From NCBI RefSeq assembly GCF_001640805.2, contig NC_066848.1, positions 25,124,144-25,188,143 on the forward strand: DNA of 64,000 nt, in the 5' to 3' direction. This document shows, piece by piece, positions 1 through 13,562 of the stretch. The translations under genes and the position numbers were made by a program. Every line of letters starts with the position of its first letter. The first letter of the stretch is position 1. The notes under the pieces were generated by a model. That model was not told where the DNA came from and made no database searches. It saw only the letters and a list, made by a program, of their open reading frames with translations. This stretch comes from Lates calcarifer (lineage: Eukaryota; Chordata; Actinopteri; Centropomidae).

Positions 1-3000
1 TTCCACCCCTGCCAACAGCAGATACACAGCCATACTGATATTTCCATACTGATAAAGATGACAAATCTTTATCCTCTGCTACGTCCTTGACTACAGTTGC
101 TCACAATTTATGTCTGTAAATTACTCAAAATTAATTTTCAGCTATTTTTTAGATGCAGTCTGTTCTCTGTTTCAAATAAATGGATTTTGGTCTTTTCATG
201 GTCCAGGAGAGGTGTGGTGTTTTTGATGGTGGAACCAGTGAAGCTTTCCTGGTGCATACTCGGCTACCACCGGGCTCACCTAGGACCTTTAGCGGCAGTT
301 CAATGGTGATCGTCCACAAATAAATAAATAGAATACATTAAAAATGTGTGAATGTCAGTGGAAAAAGTTCATTATGAACCTTGGAAGCAAACAAACAAAC
401 AAAAAAAGAGCTTTCAGAGCTTTCAACCACTCTTCACCATTGGACTAATTATTAAGACAGTGAGATGCTGTTGAAAACTCTAAAGTGGACCTGTTTTTTT
501 GTCAATTTTTTTGAATTAATACAGTGTATTAGTAGTGTATTGTAGTGTAATTTTTTTTATGTTAATCTAGTACATTACATATTCTGATGAGATTGGTTCG
601 TTCCATAATAATGGTTGTCAAAAAGAGAGAGCGATCTAAAATGCTTTATAACTAACGGCACTAACTTCGAATCAAATTAAGTTTCCACGACACAGAGCTG
701 ATACTTAAATGACAGATCATTCATCATTTTCACTAGAAGAACACTGTCCTTTACCTCTTTTAACTGATCATTTCAGTTCTTGTGTATTTTTAGAATATTA
801 ACTAAATAATAACTTAAAAACAGAAAAGGTAGTTATCAGCCCTGAGCGGTGTCTGCTGCCCCTTCCTTGAGCTAGAACAACCTCCACCAATTAAAAACCT
901 GGGGCTGCCTGCCTCACAGGCAAAATCCAGGGCAAAAAAGCACTGATGCTCCTAAAGCTTGTTGGTGTTTGTTCACGGTAGTAGTTGAAGGCTAGTCAGG
1001 TGAGCATATTGATATTTCTGTCAGCTCCTCTCTTCTGTCATCTGAATTCGATTTTAGTGAAACTGTACATGTGGACAAAAATAAGATTTTTAAAAAGTGG
1101 CATTTCATTCCCTCTGAAAATTACACCTTTGCCTGTGTCACATATCTTCTCTTCCTACAAATAACTAAACAATTTAGAGCTGATACAAATAATCAATAAA
1201 TTAATTAGTTGACTGACATAAAATTGACAGGAACTATTTTGATAATGAGTTAATCAAGGTTATTTTCTAATTAAAAGTGCCAGTCATTCTCAGATTCCAG
1301 ATTCTCCAGTGTGAGTTTTTTCTGCTTTTTTGTAGATCTTTGCAAAATTCATCTTTGGGTTTTGGAGGGTTGGTAAGAAAAAACAAGATATTTGAAGACG
1401 TCACCTTGGACTTTAGGAAATCGGGACAGGCAGTTTTCTCTGTTTTCTGACATTTTATAGACCGCACATTTAATAAACAATCAAATATTTGGCAAATGAA
1501 TTGATATTCAATGAAATCAATTTAAAACTTATTGTAATCCTGTAATTGCCTTTCAAAATCTCTCACTCCAGTTTATAAACCTGCTATTCTAACAAGTTTG
1601 ACTTTTAAACATGAGCTTTACCACTGTAATCAGAAGATGAATGGCGATAACATCAGCAGAGCATGTTACCAAAAATAGTGTAAAAAATTTTTAGGAGCAT
1701 ACATATCAGGTCAGTGTGTATAAGAGGTATAACAGTCATGAAATTTATCATAACTTGATTCATAGGAACATGTATGAAAGAAAAATGAAAAACACACTTT
1801 GTCTGTATCCATATACATAATATATATGCACATTTGTACCACACGTTTCACAAATTTCAAGATATTTCACAACAACAGCACCAAAGAGCTTTTGATTGAT
1901 TCCTCAACCCCTCAACAAATACATTCATTCATTATTTTCCAGATACTAATAATCTATTAATTACAGAAGTGAATAATTTACAATAAAATAACAATTTTAA
2001 GGTACTTTTCTCATCTCCAGTAGTTTTATACTACAATTATTCCATTCAGTCTTCACATGCATCAGTCTGCCTAAATCTTTTATGAACGCTGTGGATTCTG
2101 AAAATTTCACACAGGAAGGAAAGGTTACTATATTCTTAATGACTGAAAAACCTGTTACCTTGTAGTGTTCAACAAAGCAAGCAGCTTACTAATGCTAAAA
2201 AGCCTTTCTTAGGGCTCCCTTTCCCAGCAACTCATTCCTGCGTTTAGCTCCTGCATGGAATAGAAACTGTACACCGAAACTCTGAGAACTCACAGTGGTA
2301 TTAAAATCACAGGCGAAAAAAGTCAGGTACTGCATCTTGAAGAAGAAAATGCCACAAAGTGAAGACTTCTGCTGTAAAAATGTTAAAATCCTCACCAAAC
2401 CATAGAGAAAACAACACTGAACAATTCAAAACAAACCATCATACTGTCTGACAACATCTTCTCTGGATTATGTTTTGGTCCGGTCCAAACTTAATACAAA
2501 CAGATGTACAAAATCTTTTTGTAAGATCAATTTTTGCAAGGCATCTGCATAAGCAATTGCATTCATGCGGATAATGCACTGGGTTTCACACTGACACTGG
2601 CTTTGCAGTGACCTTCGAACAGAGGCACTTTTTTTTTCTTCCCCAATTCTGTGTTAAAAATTTGCCTCGCTTGTTCATTCATAATGCTGCATTTTAAAAT
2701 TTAAACGTTGGGATTTGGTGAACGGATCTCACCAAAACTGTTGCTGCTGGTGTCTGACGACTCTCTTTCTCTTCATCTACTCACTGTGGTGACATGCGTC
2801 TACCCAACACAATCAAATAATAAAACGAAATTCAAAAAGGTGCCATCACTTTACACTTTCTGTCACCAATCCTATACTTCCTGGTATACACTATGTACCA
2901 CGGTAGAGCTTTTGTGGTATGAAGCAGCCATATTGTCTGGGCCCCTGTCTATAATGTTATTTTTGATGAACAAATAGGACTAAAGATTTGTTAATCAGAA

Positions 3001-3297
3001 ACCTGAAAGATCCCTCAGTAATCACCTCAGAGTGTCTCTCTCTAACAAAGTCCTGTGTGAATATTTTGTGCAAAATCTTTCCACCACCACCCTGTCTTTG
3101 TTAGATGAGCTTGTACAGTCTTTGTTTTCTTCCTCATACAAGACGCCAGATGTGCAACTGGAATACATGAACTGCTACAGAACTTGACACAGACAGATGA
3201 AAGAGACTGAGCAAAACAAAGAAAGACAGGGAAAGCCAAGAAAACAACAAAAACATGTCCAGAGGAAACAGGAATCCATCTGTGTAAAAACAAAGCA
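1..3297. other. Sequence downstream of vax1, including its 3' UTR
   Basis: No coding exon recognised. The part next to 3297 must contain the vax1 3' UTR, but no canonical AATAAA on the minus strand was pinned down close to the stop, so its length is unknown. The stretch at about 840-1010 is richer in GC and less simple than its surroundings and could be a conserved non-coding element. The rest is AT-rich with short A and T runs. Open frames here have no recognisable domains. Confidence 0.5.
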
Positions 3298-3843
3298 TCA
3301 TTCCAGAATTTTCTTGTCCATGGATTCTTTGCCATTGGTCCGCGAGTAAGGCTCAAATGCTGAAGAGCTCAGGTAGCGGGCAGAAAGTTCCTGCAGGTTA
3401 CCAGCTAGTGAGCCGGCCATGGACAGGGGGTTGGAGGAGATGCGGGTGGCGACGCCACTGAGTAAGGAGGGCATGGGGAAGCTGAAGAGGCTGTGAGCCG
3501 CAGGTGAGCTCTGCAGACTCGCCACTGTCCCTGAGCTGGTGACTGTGGGTAGAGGAGGGCTGCCACCCGCCGTGCCAGTGCTGCCGCCACCACTGCTGCT
3601 GCTGCTATTGCTGCCATTGCTGGCCATGGCCATGGAGGGAGGGCGCAGGGCAGAGCCCAGAGTGCCACTGCTGCAGTGGGGTAGGAGGCCTGGCAGGCCT
3701 GGAGGTGTCAGCAGCCGCCCCTGCTCCAGCAGTCTGAGGACGCTGCAGGTCGCTGCCGTTTCTGAAACCACTGAACGCAGCTCAGAGTCTTTCCCCTGGT
3801 CTTTCTTCTGCTTAGTGCGCCGGTTCTGGAACCAGACCTTCAC
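3298..3843 (-). CDS. vax1: vax1 coding exon 3 (recognition helix and C-terminus)
   Basis: 546 bases including the TGA stop at 3300-3298; residues 135-315. It begins with [19 protein letters not shown] straight after the TTCCAG acceptor. It then carries the Vax-type segment [20 protein letters not shown], a Ser/Gly/Thr-rich low-complexity stretch, and the conserved C-terminal tail. GC content is visibly higher than in the flanks, which creates long antisense open frames here that are not genes. Confidence 0.96.
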   Translation of the reverse strand: MKVWFQNRRTKQKKDQGKDSELRSVVSETAATCSVLRLLEQGRLLTPPGLPGLLPHCSSGTLGSALRPPSMAMASNGSNSSSSSGGGSTGTAGGSPPLPTVTSSGTVASLQSSPAAHSLFSFPMPSLLSGVATRISSNPLSMAGSLAGNLQELSARYLSSSAFEPYSRTNGKESMDKKILE

Positions 3844-6800
3844 CTGGAACACAGATGAGAGAAAGACCCTTTACTATAATACATAATAATAATGTATGAT
3901 AAATAGGTCATATATCACAAATGGAAAATATTTAAATAAAACCTTTTCTATTTTTAATGGCATAGCAGTAAGAAAACTGGCCTGCAGTTATTCACTTTCA
4001 TTAATACTAGCTGTAAAAACTGTGATTATAGTGCAGCAATAATCTGATAATCTCTGTACTTGGAGATAATTGCACCATGAACTATACAACTGATTGATTT
4101 TACCCAGAGCTTTTGTTTGCACAGCAAAAGGTGCAAAGCGCTTGTTCATTCCCAACCCAACTGCCACATGCAGACTTTCACTAATGTGGTGTAGCTGTGT
4201 ATGCAGGGATGCTTACACACACACTCACACACAAATGTGGTCCAACATGTAACTGGCATGACGGAGAGAGCTCACTGTGATACACTGTAAACAAGTCAGA
4301 TGTAGACCACTGCTGAACTTTCTCTGCCTCTCACACTGCAGAGGCTTCAAGCAACAGTCAGCTCCCATGTAGTTCTGTCTTTGAAAACCTAGACAGAACT
4401 GCCTACAGGAAAACAGATAAAATCATTTTATTGTTTATAGGTTTTACTGAATCTTTTTGATTATTGTGATGATGATGCCATAATTATGGTGTGATGATGA
4501 TTTATTTAAAGCTGAAATTATCAGTTGAGATTGACAAAAAAAAATTTACTTGCTAATGTTTTGATAATGGTTTGATTGTTGAATTCTATTATGAAGGAAA
4601 AAATCCAAACATTCACTTGAATCTAATGTGAGGATTTATTAGACTGAATATATTTGGATAGATAAGTTTTTTTTTTTTTTTTAATTGGAGAAAATACTCA
4701 TTATATAGATGTCTCCTTAACTTCTGGGAGTTTTTGAAAATTATTTTCTAATTTTCTGACATTTTTTAGACTAAATGATTATTTAATAGTAGAGCTAGCT
4801 GACATATTAACTAATCATGTAAGTAAGCATTAATCACAGCCCGTATTATATTTATACAGTGTATCATCCAAACCCGACTAACACATTTACATAAAGTTTG
4901 TTCCACTGGTCCTGTAAATTTCCACACCTACAAATTCAAAATGGCCGCCATTAACTCTGACTTCAGTGACCTGCATCAGCATCAGGGGGTTCCCTGGCCC
5001 CCGCCTCCAGCATTGCACAGAACCTCAGACAGAAACTGAAAAATCCTAAATTTGATGGTGGTCTTATTGAAAATTAAAGAGGCTGCAACAAGCATAATGA
5101 CAACATCTCATTGATTATTCTTGTAGTTTCTGAAAATGTGAAGATTTTTAAATATCCATTTAATTGGAATAATATATATATTATCACAACCAAAAAGTCC
5201 AGCTACCCCATTTGTTTAAAAAATTTTGCAAAATGTTTGCAGTTAATATAGTGTCAAAATAAAGAGAATTACTGATTAAACTGTAGCAAACTGTAGCTCC
5301 TATCTTGCAATTTAATGTATTCAATCAAGTCATTCATCTTGGCTAAACAGCTCCATTTAAATCTTTTGACATATCCGTTGTGCAGTTCCGCATATTCCTC
5401 TTAATTGAATAAATGTTGAAACTGAAGCAAATACATGGTTTTCTATGTATTGTACCTGTGAGTCTCCTGTAATCACACCTGATTGTTTTCATATGGAACA
5501 AAATGTGCACATACCAATCAGCAGCAAGCCTCCAGCTCAGTCCTGCTGGTAGTCCAATCACATTTGAATATTTTTTTTCCTTCTTCAGTAGGTGGTTTAA
5601 CTCCTCAGTGGCTGTTAACAACCATTTCACATCAAGAGAAAGAAACCCTACCGCTCAGTCCAATATTTTCTGTTTGCAACTTGAAGAAGGAACCTCTTGT
5701 TCATTTTAGAAGTCACACGAGGTGAAGCTGGTAGTTCAAAGATTAGGTGCACACACAGCGAATGAATGTCATTCTTTACTGTAACAGTCTGTGAGTGCCA
5801 GGGAACAAAATGTTAATTTCACCACGTTGTCATTAAAAGGCATTTCATCAGGACAAAATCCTGAAGCCTTTGTCTTGCCCAAATAGGGAGCAAAGGTTGC
5901 TTTCTATATTACTCTTATGTGAGCAAAATAACAGCTTCAGACAATTAACTTGGTTTTGAATTTATGTCAAAAAAAAAGAGAGAGAAAAGCAGCAATTATG
6001 TTGACCAAGTGAAAAACAAAAATATTAAAACATTTAAAATATAGAAAGTTGAAGCAAATAAGTAAAACTTCCATAGCTGTTTCTAAAAGGAACAATATGT
6101 TTGTTCAGATTAAAGACTGACTTCTCACAGACCTCCACTCAGGGTCAGCTGCACTGAAAGCCACAACACATTAACACCAAAGACCAAGCTGATGGCACAG
6201 TTAGCCGTTTTGCACAATTAAAAAAAAATAAATAAATAGATGAATGAAGCTTGAGCTGAAAATACAGCAAAGCTGCGGTGCAGACAGCCGGGGTTCCCTT
6301 GAGTCCAAATCACAGGGTGACTGGGTGACCGCTGCTCTGGAATCTGGTGTCAAACGCAGTTCAGCCACAGCGGACACAGCATGACCCACTGCTGACCCCA
6401 CACGTATGATGTGAGGAGGAAGTCTGCACTTTTTTCCAGTGGCAGCTTTCATCTAACACTCCATGAGCTTTATCGACATTTATCTACATTAAATAAATCA
6501 GGAAGGCTAATTGATTATATTTTTTAATGTAAAGGGAGACACAAAATTAGGTATCTTTCTGTGGGAAATCCATAAATGTGCTCTCTATGATCTAAATGTA
6601 AACCAAAGAATCAGCCCAGCACTCACACACACTGAATCACTCCTAAATGAACTGTCTGTGAATACAACCCCCAGCACAAACTCATTGTTAATGGTTATCG
6701 GTGCCATTAAATGGTTTTGGGTTTTTTTATGTATATATTTTTAAATATGAGCAGCTGTGAAATACAAAACTCTTACTACCACTTTATGGTAGTATATGGA

Positions 6801-9384
6801 CAACATAAACAGTTTTGTCTGAATCAGAACGAATTATTGATTTGTGTCAGGGCTTACAAATGAAATGAAATGACTCTGACCATACAGGTGAATTCACCGT
6901 CCTCTGTGACAAAGCAAATGGTCCTAATAGATTCTAACGTAATAATCTGAAGATCAACATAGCTGGTAGTCAGTAGACAGACAGCATAAGAGATTTCACT
7001 AAATCAGTTAAAAGGATTCATTACATCTTTTGCACAGTAGGTTTTCCTGTTTACACAGAATAAATTCATATTAGTTTTTAATCTAGTGGGTACAAGTATG
7101 ATGCATACATACCTGAGTTTCAGAAAGATTGAGCTGGCGGGCCAGTTCAGTCCGTTCCCTCCCAACCACATACTGGCACCTCTGAAACTCCATCTCTAAT
7201 CGGTATAGCTGCTCTGCTGTGAAGGATGTGCGGGTTCTCTTGGGCCGGTCTAAATCCAAACCCTTCGGCAGAATAATCTCCCGGATAGAGCCTTTAGCAT
7301 CTGCAACAATAAACACTTTGAATGAATAATGTTGTGGCAAAGAGTCTAACCAAGGTATAATTATATTACAGATAAATAAAATGTTTTCCTAGCTATAGAG
7401 TGGTTTTACATGGCCATTTACCTGAAACATTATTATTATCATTATTATCATTGTTCCGGGGCCACAGATGTGGAGGTACTGAGAATTTATAATGATGAGT
7501 CAAATTCTGGTTTTTATTTGCTAAATTTGAGTATATGTGGAATAAATGTAACATGATGTACTTAGTGACAAATATTGTTTGTTTAAGTTATACATCACAT
7601 TGATGAGCTGACAACAGCCTACGCTTGAAATGCTTATATCAGAAAATATCAGCCTAGATTAAATTTTAAAATGTTGTTATTCTGTTATGTGGTACAAATT
7701 CAAATAAGATATATAAAGATACAGTTATATGTTTACCACTGCTGACTGTGTGTATACCTAATAAGTGAAGATTACATTAAAATGACTGAAACATGATGCG
7801 CTTCCATTTCAGTTCACTCATGTAATCCATAATCTGTTACCACAAAAGAGAATCTACAACAATGCGTGCTGTCATCAAAAGTAATGTAATCCAATTTCTG
7901 CTTAACAGGTATGTGCTGAATTTATAAAAATAGAATTACATTTACCTCTCAGACTCTATTAAATAAAAGTGGTTGCAGTGCCGTAGGACATTCATTTACA
8001 ATAATTTTATTACCAGCAAAAAGCAAACAATAAAATATATTACATGATTGTCCAAGTTTTTCTTTTAATTAAAAATTTCAATAGGAAATGTTTGTCTATA
8101 TTTTAGGAAGTGAAGTGAAGCTTCTCTAATTAATCCTCTTTTCTTTTTCTTTTTTTTTTTTTTTAGCAAAGTTATATTTAGTTTGTTTTCATACACTCTC
8201 AGTGTTGGGCCAACACTGCATGAAGGAAATCACATTGTGTATTTGACCTGACAGTTATACACACAGTTCCACATATGGTTTATTGACATAAAATATCTTC
8301 AAACAAATTCCCAGTTTCCCTGTTTTTTCTGTGTTTAAATATTCACCATTTGAATATGTATCAGTCTGAAAGTGTTTAGCAGTACATTCAGTATAAACCC
8401 CTATAAACATTTTCCTTTCAATACATGACCCATTACACATTTACATTTAACCTGGGAAATGTATGTCAAATTTTCATTTTAATAATTAACATTAAATAGT
8501 TTGAATAAAGTAAACATGAATTATTATGTAAGTATGAAATCTGAGAAAAGATTTATCTCGTCACAGTGTTTATAAAAAGTTGAAAGACAAAAAAAAAAAG
8601 GAAAAGAAAAAAAGACTATGGTCAGGCAGAAAGATTGGTCCTAAAAATAAAGATACATTTTTCTATAATAGCCAATTAAATAATTTTCATCACAAATAAT
8701 TGAGGTATTTTACTCAAACTGAAAACAAATATATTAACAAACAATCAAACAAACAAGAAAACTCAGAGGTATCTTTTTTTAAAATGTACTCCATAAATGT
8801 AAATTAAATAAACTGTCATTGTAACTGATTTTTTTTAAGGGGATATTTTGCTATTGACTTTCATTTTATTAAGTAAAATTCTAATAATGAAAAAAAGATG
8901 AAGGTTAATTGACCTCTTTCTCTCTCTCTCTTTCTCTATGTATCAACAACTGTTGTCTGTTATTACAAAGGCCTTATTTTACAGTTTTGTTGTGAAGATA
9001 CTTTCTTATTATCCTGAGGTTAAAATACATATGAATCTACTAGCAGTTTAGATTGTGTTTCCGCAGATGAATTTGTATAATCTCTGTAGTAGGAAGCTCC
9101 AGGTTGCTGAGAACAAACAAACAAAGGAACAACAGCAAAAAAATCCCAAAAAACAAAAAACAAGCCTTACCTCGGACAAGTATTCTCCGACAGTAGTCTG
9201 GGTCCCCTGTGCTCCCTCTGTTCTTCTCGCAGTTGTCTAGAGTCCCAGAGGGGGAAAAGGAGTCCTGCTGCTCCTTCAGGAAGCTTTTGGACAAGCTGCC
9301 CTGGGAGTCCTTGCCATCCTTCCCCTCCTTTAGTCCATTCTTCAGCACCATCCCTTCCGTCTCTTGGTTGTACCTGACCTCCAT
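3298..9384 (-). CDS. vax1: vax1, ventral anterior homeobox 1 (whole gene, 3 coding exons)
   Basis: Coding exons on the minus strand are 9384-9171, 7300-7113 and 3843-3298, with GT/AG boundaries and consistent phases (1, then 0), giving 315 residues. The homeodomain covers about residues 91-150: F98, L106 and the recognition helix W138-F139-Q140-N141 at positions 48-51. A conserved block starting [15 protein letters not shown] precedes it, and the C-terminus carries the Vax1 tail [20 protein letters not shown]. Vax1 proteins are nuclear DNA-binding factors of the ventral forebrain, optic stalk and optic disc; in mouse, loss causes coloboma and commissure defects (family knowledge). The ATG at 9384 is the first in its frame after an upstream stop near 9454, and it starts MEVR, close to the internal MDVR of mammalian Vax1, so the fish N-terminus is slightly shorter. 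The middle of the C-terminal part is Ser/Gly-rich (about residues 190-210), where mammals have Ala/Pro/Gly runs. vax2 is less likely because the tail matches Vax1. Confidence 0.96.
3844..7112 (-). other. vax1: vax1 intron 2
   Basis: 3.27 kb intron inside the homeodomain coding region. It is AT-rich with a T run near 4668-4682. No coding exon, RNA gene or clear transposon was recognised. Conserved regulatory elements are plausible but cannot be shown from one sequence. Confidence 0.7.
7113..7300 (-). CDS. vax1: vax1 coding exon 2 (N-terminal two thirds of the homeodomain)
   Basis: 188 bases encoding residues 72-134, from [14 protein letters not shown] through homeodomain helices 1 and 2 to LNLSETQ. 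The acceptor is TTGCAG at 7301 and the donor CAG|GTATGT at 7113/7112. The intron splits the homeodomain between positions 44 and 45, a placement shared by many homeobox genes. Confidence 0.96.
7301..9170 (-). other. vax1: vax1 intron 1
   Basis: 1.87 kb AT-rich intron with an (ATT)n-like patch at about 7430-7452, a T run at 8148-8164 and a CT-rich patch at 8920-8937. Nothing else recognised. Confidence 0.7.
9171..9384 (-). CDS. vax1: vax1 coding exon 1
   Basis: Encodes residues 1-71 plus the first base of codon 72 (phase 1), from MEVRYNQ to [11 protein letters not shown]. The donor reads CCGAG|GTAAGG at 9171/9170. The N-terminal part is polar and Lys/Gly/Ser-rich; only its end is strongly conserved across the family. 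Confidence 0.93.
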
Positions 9385-10210
9385 TCTCAGTTTATCCTCT
9401 TGGACCTGCGCTTCGTCTTTTTTTCCCTTTGTCAGGTGAAAAAAAAAAGGATATTACGGAGAGCACGGCACACCAGATGGTCTGGACAGTGTGGGTTTTA
9501 GTTTCAAAACAGCACCTTTCAGCAGGGCAGAGTCAGCTATCTAATGTTTGGTGAAATACTTCCGTCGCCAGACCAAGAAGCCCTATTAGCACTGACCAAA
9601 CTCCCTTTGCCCAATGATCATGGACTTCTCCGTGAAACTCAGCAGTAATTCAGTGCCCCCCTTTCCTCGTTACATAGACATCAGGCTGATAGAGGATCTT
9701 CAAATAATCAGAGCCATGGATGCGCACTCGCTGTTTCAATTGATTACGGTAATTTTGCTGCCTCCACATTTGCGTAACCTCATGAATACACTAAATTGTT
9801 TGGGGAAATAGATCAGGTCTTGATAGAGGGGTTTGCTCGTCCCGTCCCCCTCCGTTTGCCTGCTCTCAGCCCAGGGAATCAAGACAAATGATTGGTCTTG
9901 TCTCGCAACCAAGCCTCCCTGAACCCCACATGAACGCACACAATCACAGGGGTACGACTCTTCCAGCCCTGAAAAAAGTTCCCGGGTGCTTCATTCTTCC
10001 ATCCGCAGGACACGGCCAGGCATTTTTTCCCCAGACTTTTCACAGTGCACCTGATTGTCGCAGCATGTCACCGAACTTTGATCCCGTTTTTCCCTTTGGC
10101 TCTCGCGCCAATCAACGGAATTCTGCAATGTGCAGATCTCGCCGCTATGCTATTGTAGGCAAGAGACACTGGGAGAGAGCCAGAGAGGGAGAGAGAGAGA
10201 GGTAGGTGAT
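9385..10210 (-). promoter_or_regulatory. vax1: Probable vax1 5' UTR and promoter region
   Basis: Immediate upstream flank of the vax1 start codon. It has more GC than neighbouring sequence, CpG-containing patches around 9838-9850 and 10060-10145, and CCAAT-type pentamers (ATTGG at 9891-9895, CCAAT near 10110). No TATA box was identified. A GA-rich run (10165-10202) closes the block. The transcription start cannot be placed from sequence. Plus-strand open frames here (9888-10205 and 10251-10694) resemble no known protein. Confidence 0.5.
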
Positions 10211-10699
10211 AAAAACAGCATAACAAACAAATCCATGTCAATCAAAATGTATGAAGGCAATGACGAGCCAGCCAGTTTCAGCACTGGAACACCACGGGCT
10301 CTACTCTCACAGGAATGATGTTAAAGTTTCCTATGTCGTCCTGTGCTCATTCAGAAGGCTATGCAGCGAGGTCCTGGCCACTAACACCACATCCTTCAGT
10401 ATTAAAATGATGTTACCCCAGAGGTCGTCTTCAGCTCTCATAATCTTAACCTATACATTTGAAAAAGACAAAATAGGAGAACAAAACTTGTCAATAGTGC
10501 TTAGACTGCCTACTCTCTCTCTCTCACATGCATACCCCTGGAATGGCCCCTACCTCTCTCCACCACTCGCCTTCCAGCCCACTACCCACCCACCCAACCA
10601 CCAACTCTTAGCTATTTTCATTGTCAGTGCAACAATATCTCTGAACACAGCAGTGGCCAGTAATCCAATAAGACCATTGATTAGGCCACAATGATTCAA

Positions 10700-11115
10700 T
10701 TCAAACTAGTGGCCTAGTGCAAGGAACATTCTCTGGCTTTTCTTGTCACCTTAGCTGGCCAGAAGCCCTCTTCAGGCTGCCCCCCTCCTTGAGTACCATT
10801 CATGCCTTTATGGGAAACAGAGAGGAAAAGGAGTGAAAGATGGCAATTATCTAATTGGACTATTAACAAACAATTCTGTGAGTGTGGCTGCCCGGCAGCA
10901 GTCTTGGGGTGGGTTTAAGGGCTGCATGTTGGACTAACTTTATTCACTGAGTGTTTGGGGGGCTGCTGCTTAGAGCGGGGCAGGATCTATTGTTTGAGAG
11001 AGGTAAAGAGGAGGCTAAAAAGGGAGCGACTAAAGGAGACCTGGCCTTCTCAAGCTGTGGTGCAGAGCCTCAGCCTGGGAAATAGACAGAGGATGCAGCA
11101 TCTTGGCCTCTCAGT
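10700..11115. promoter_or_regulatory. Candidate conserved non-coding element upstream of vax1
   Basis: About 400 bases of complex, moderately GC-rich sequence without simple repeats, standing out from AT-rich flanks. It contains clustered homeodomain-type cores (CAATTAT and CTAATTG around 10844-10856, ATTAA near 10862), the pattern of a developmental enhancer. No long open frame. Conservation in other fish is inferred, not shown. Confidence 0.35.
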
Positions 11116-13560
11116 GACACACAATGGCTGAGGAGGAGAAAAGACTGATGTGTGTCTACATCCCCAAAAAATATCACACACTCAGTGTACAAAGAACAGT
11201 GCGTGTATGCTGCATATCAGCGTAAAATCTCATTTACAACAGAGAGCTTTTTACAGTGGTAAATTACCAACAATGTGTTTCAAATGATTTGAATCAAATA
11301 ATTTCTTTTCTTCAGCTGGAAGGTCAGTAAATTTTAAAAATACATTTCCATTCTATTAGCTATGTAAATGAGTCACACCATCACTTACACTGCAAATCTC
11401 TTGGAAAATATGAATTGTATACAAATTTATATTTCAGGCTTCACAAATAGGATAGTGTACATGTGGAGAGGGAAAATCAGTTGAGTTTTCACTCAAAAGA
11501 TAAAGACTTCCTATAGTAGGCACCACTTATCAGCTGCAGACTCATAACAAAAGAATTCCAAAATGATCCAATAGGCTTGTATCACATCAGAAATCTTTAC
11601 AGTGCTGTAAAGACCGCCTCCCAATTTTGACGCTGTTTGAAATATATGAAGCAGGAAAACATTATATTTGTTGACTAACACCATAAGCAGCCGTTACACT
11701 GAGCAGGGCGGTGTGCTGAAGTGTTTGCCTGTGATGTCACCGGACAGACTGAATATGAAAGCTGCAGCATATTCAGGCAACAAGCTGCCACACTGACCTT
11801 GTTCATTCTGTTTACTTAAAATCGCTGTCTTTGGGAGAAACTACGACTTAAGAAAAATCTATTATTTTAAATTTAAGTGACTTATTTGAACATATTGGTA
11901 GCTATTTTCAAGTTAACTGCTTCGTCTAACACAATGTATTTCTAAATTCTCCTGTAGTTAGACGTAGTCAGTAGTATCAAGGATCAAGACATATCACTCC
12001 CCACTGTATATTCATTATTTTATATTGCGCTTGATATTTCCTCCACCAATTTCATTATTGCCATAAAAGGAATGTTGAAAATGACAGACATGACACCTGT
12101 AATAGACTAGATGTAGAAACTCTTCTCTGGAATTTCTTCTCTAACCAAATAACCTTCATTTTCTTCTGTTGGAGGCTGAACTCAAAAGTATTGCTGCTTC
12201 AGATTTTGTTCTGTCCACTCCAAAAGGATGATTACATATCAGGCAAGTATTATTTAATATTACTGTAGAACAGCAGTGCTGCATAAACAGCCTCCATAAT
12301 GTAATATTCCAACTAAATTAAACTGCAGTGTGATACAGCAGTGTTTGACTAAAGTTTATACTTGGTGAATATGGCAAATGTGGCTTATAGTTCTTGTCTT
12401 TCATACAGTCTAGTTTAACTCTGGGGTTCCTTCAGCTGCCCAGTTCTTCCTCAATCACATCACAAAGTTGACATGTAAAATGTAGAAGGTGAATATATTT
12501 ATACTGGTAGCATCCAACTTTGGAGGCAACTGCCCCCCACACACACTCGCACACACAGAGCTCTGCAATGGTCCAATCACCACAGGCCAGCGGTGAATCA
12601 CCAGCATTATCATCACTATTACAGTCATCATTTTAACACAGCAAGGCTTCAGTGACATTCTTTAAAATACTCAACAATGTGCTGCTCTGTAATGTGACCT
12701 GGCTCGAACCAGTTTTCATTATTTCAACACCGGAAATTAGAGTTGTTCTAGGGACACATTTAATGTGTGGTTAGAAATAAGTGAGTCCCAGGAAATCAAA
12801 TCAAACCCCAAACTGCTCCCGCCAGCTGGACAGAATGAGGGGGTGAAATTTCAAGTTATTTCTAGGGAGGAAATGGTTACTTTTGTTACAGAACCTGCTG
12901 AGATGCCAGCATGTTTATTTGTAATGCCTTCTGTGCAACTGTGACTGTGCCACACATAAATAGTCAGTTAACACAGTCAAAGCAAACTGGAGAAATGACC
13001 ATGTGCTTAACGCAGTATTAATGTGTACTGTAATTGCTATAAGTTGGCTCTTTGTGGTCTCGTTATTAGGGCCCAGGGCTACTTGGCACTTTGTGGCAAA
13101 GCTTTTTAGACTCTCTAATACAAGGTAGGTTGCTGTGGAGAGCACAGGCCTTGGAGAGCCTTGATGTCTGATCGACAACATGGTAACTCAAGATGAATGG
13201 TTACATTCGAAACCCTGCTTTATGTTTACAAATGTGGTGATTATGTTCCACAGTAAGAGAGCAAGCTGTTCTTGAACCCTCTAAATAAAGAGCTTTTTTC
13301 CATCTATGGCAGAGAACTACACTAGCAGCTGAGCTCAAAAATTGTTGAGCGCTGATGGTTTTCACTGTGAGCATGGAATTTTCATCTTGCTTCTTTTCCC
13401 TTTGGTTCAAAATCCTTGGTAGGTTATAAAGATCGAGTGCTCATAGTTACTGATGCGTGTTGTGAAAACAAACTTCTCTTCCAATTAAGCTTCATCAAAG
13501 CTTTTGAAGTTTATACATCAGAGTTAAACTCTGACTACTTTTGACACCTGAGCTAATAAT
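11116..13560. other. Intergenic, vax1 to kcnk18, proximal part
   Basis: No gene recognised. Two stretches look less degenerate than average and may be regulatory: about 11600-11825 and about 12950-13180. The remainder is AT-rich unique-looking sequence. Confidence 0.5.
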
Positions 13561-13562
13561 TA

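Noticed and set aside
3539..3886. 115-codon plus-strand frame opposite vax1 exon 3
   Set aside because: Antisense shadow of a GC-rich coding exon; Pro/Leu low complexity and no domain.
9888..10694. Two plus-strand frames (105 and 147 codons) upstream of vax1
   Set aside because: No recognisable family, no splice-consistent partner exons; the sequence fits promoter flank. A divergent non-coding transcript cannot be excluded without RNA data.
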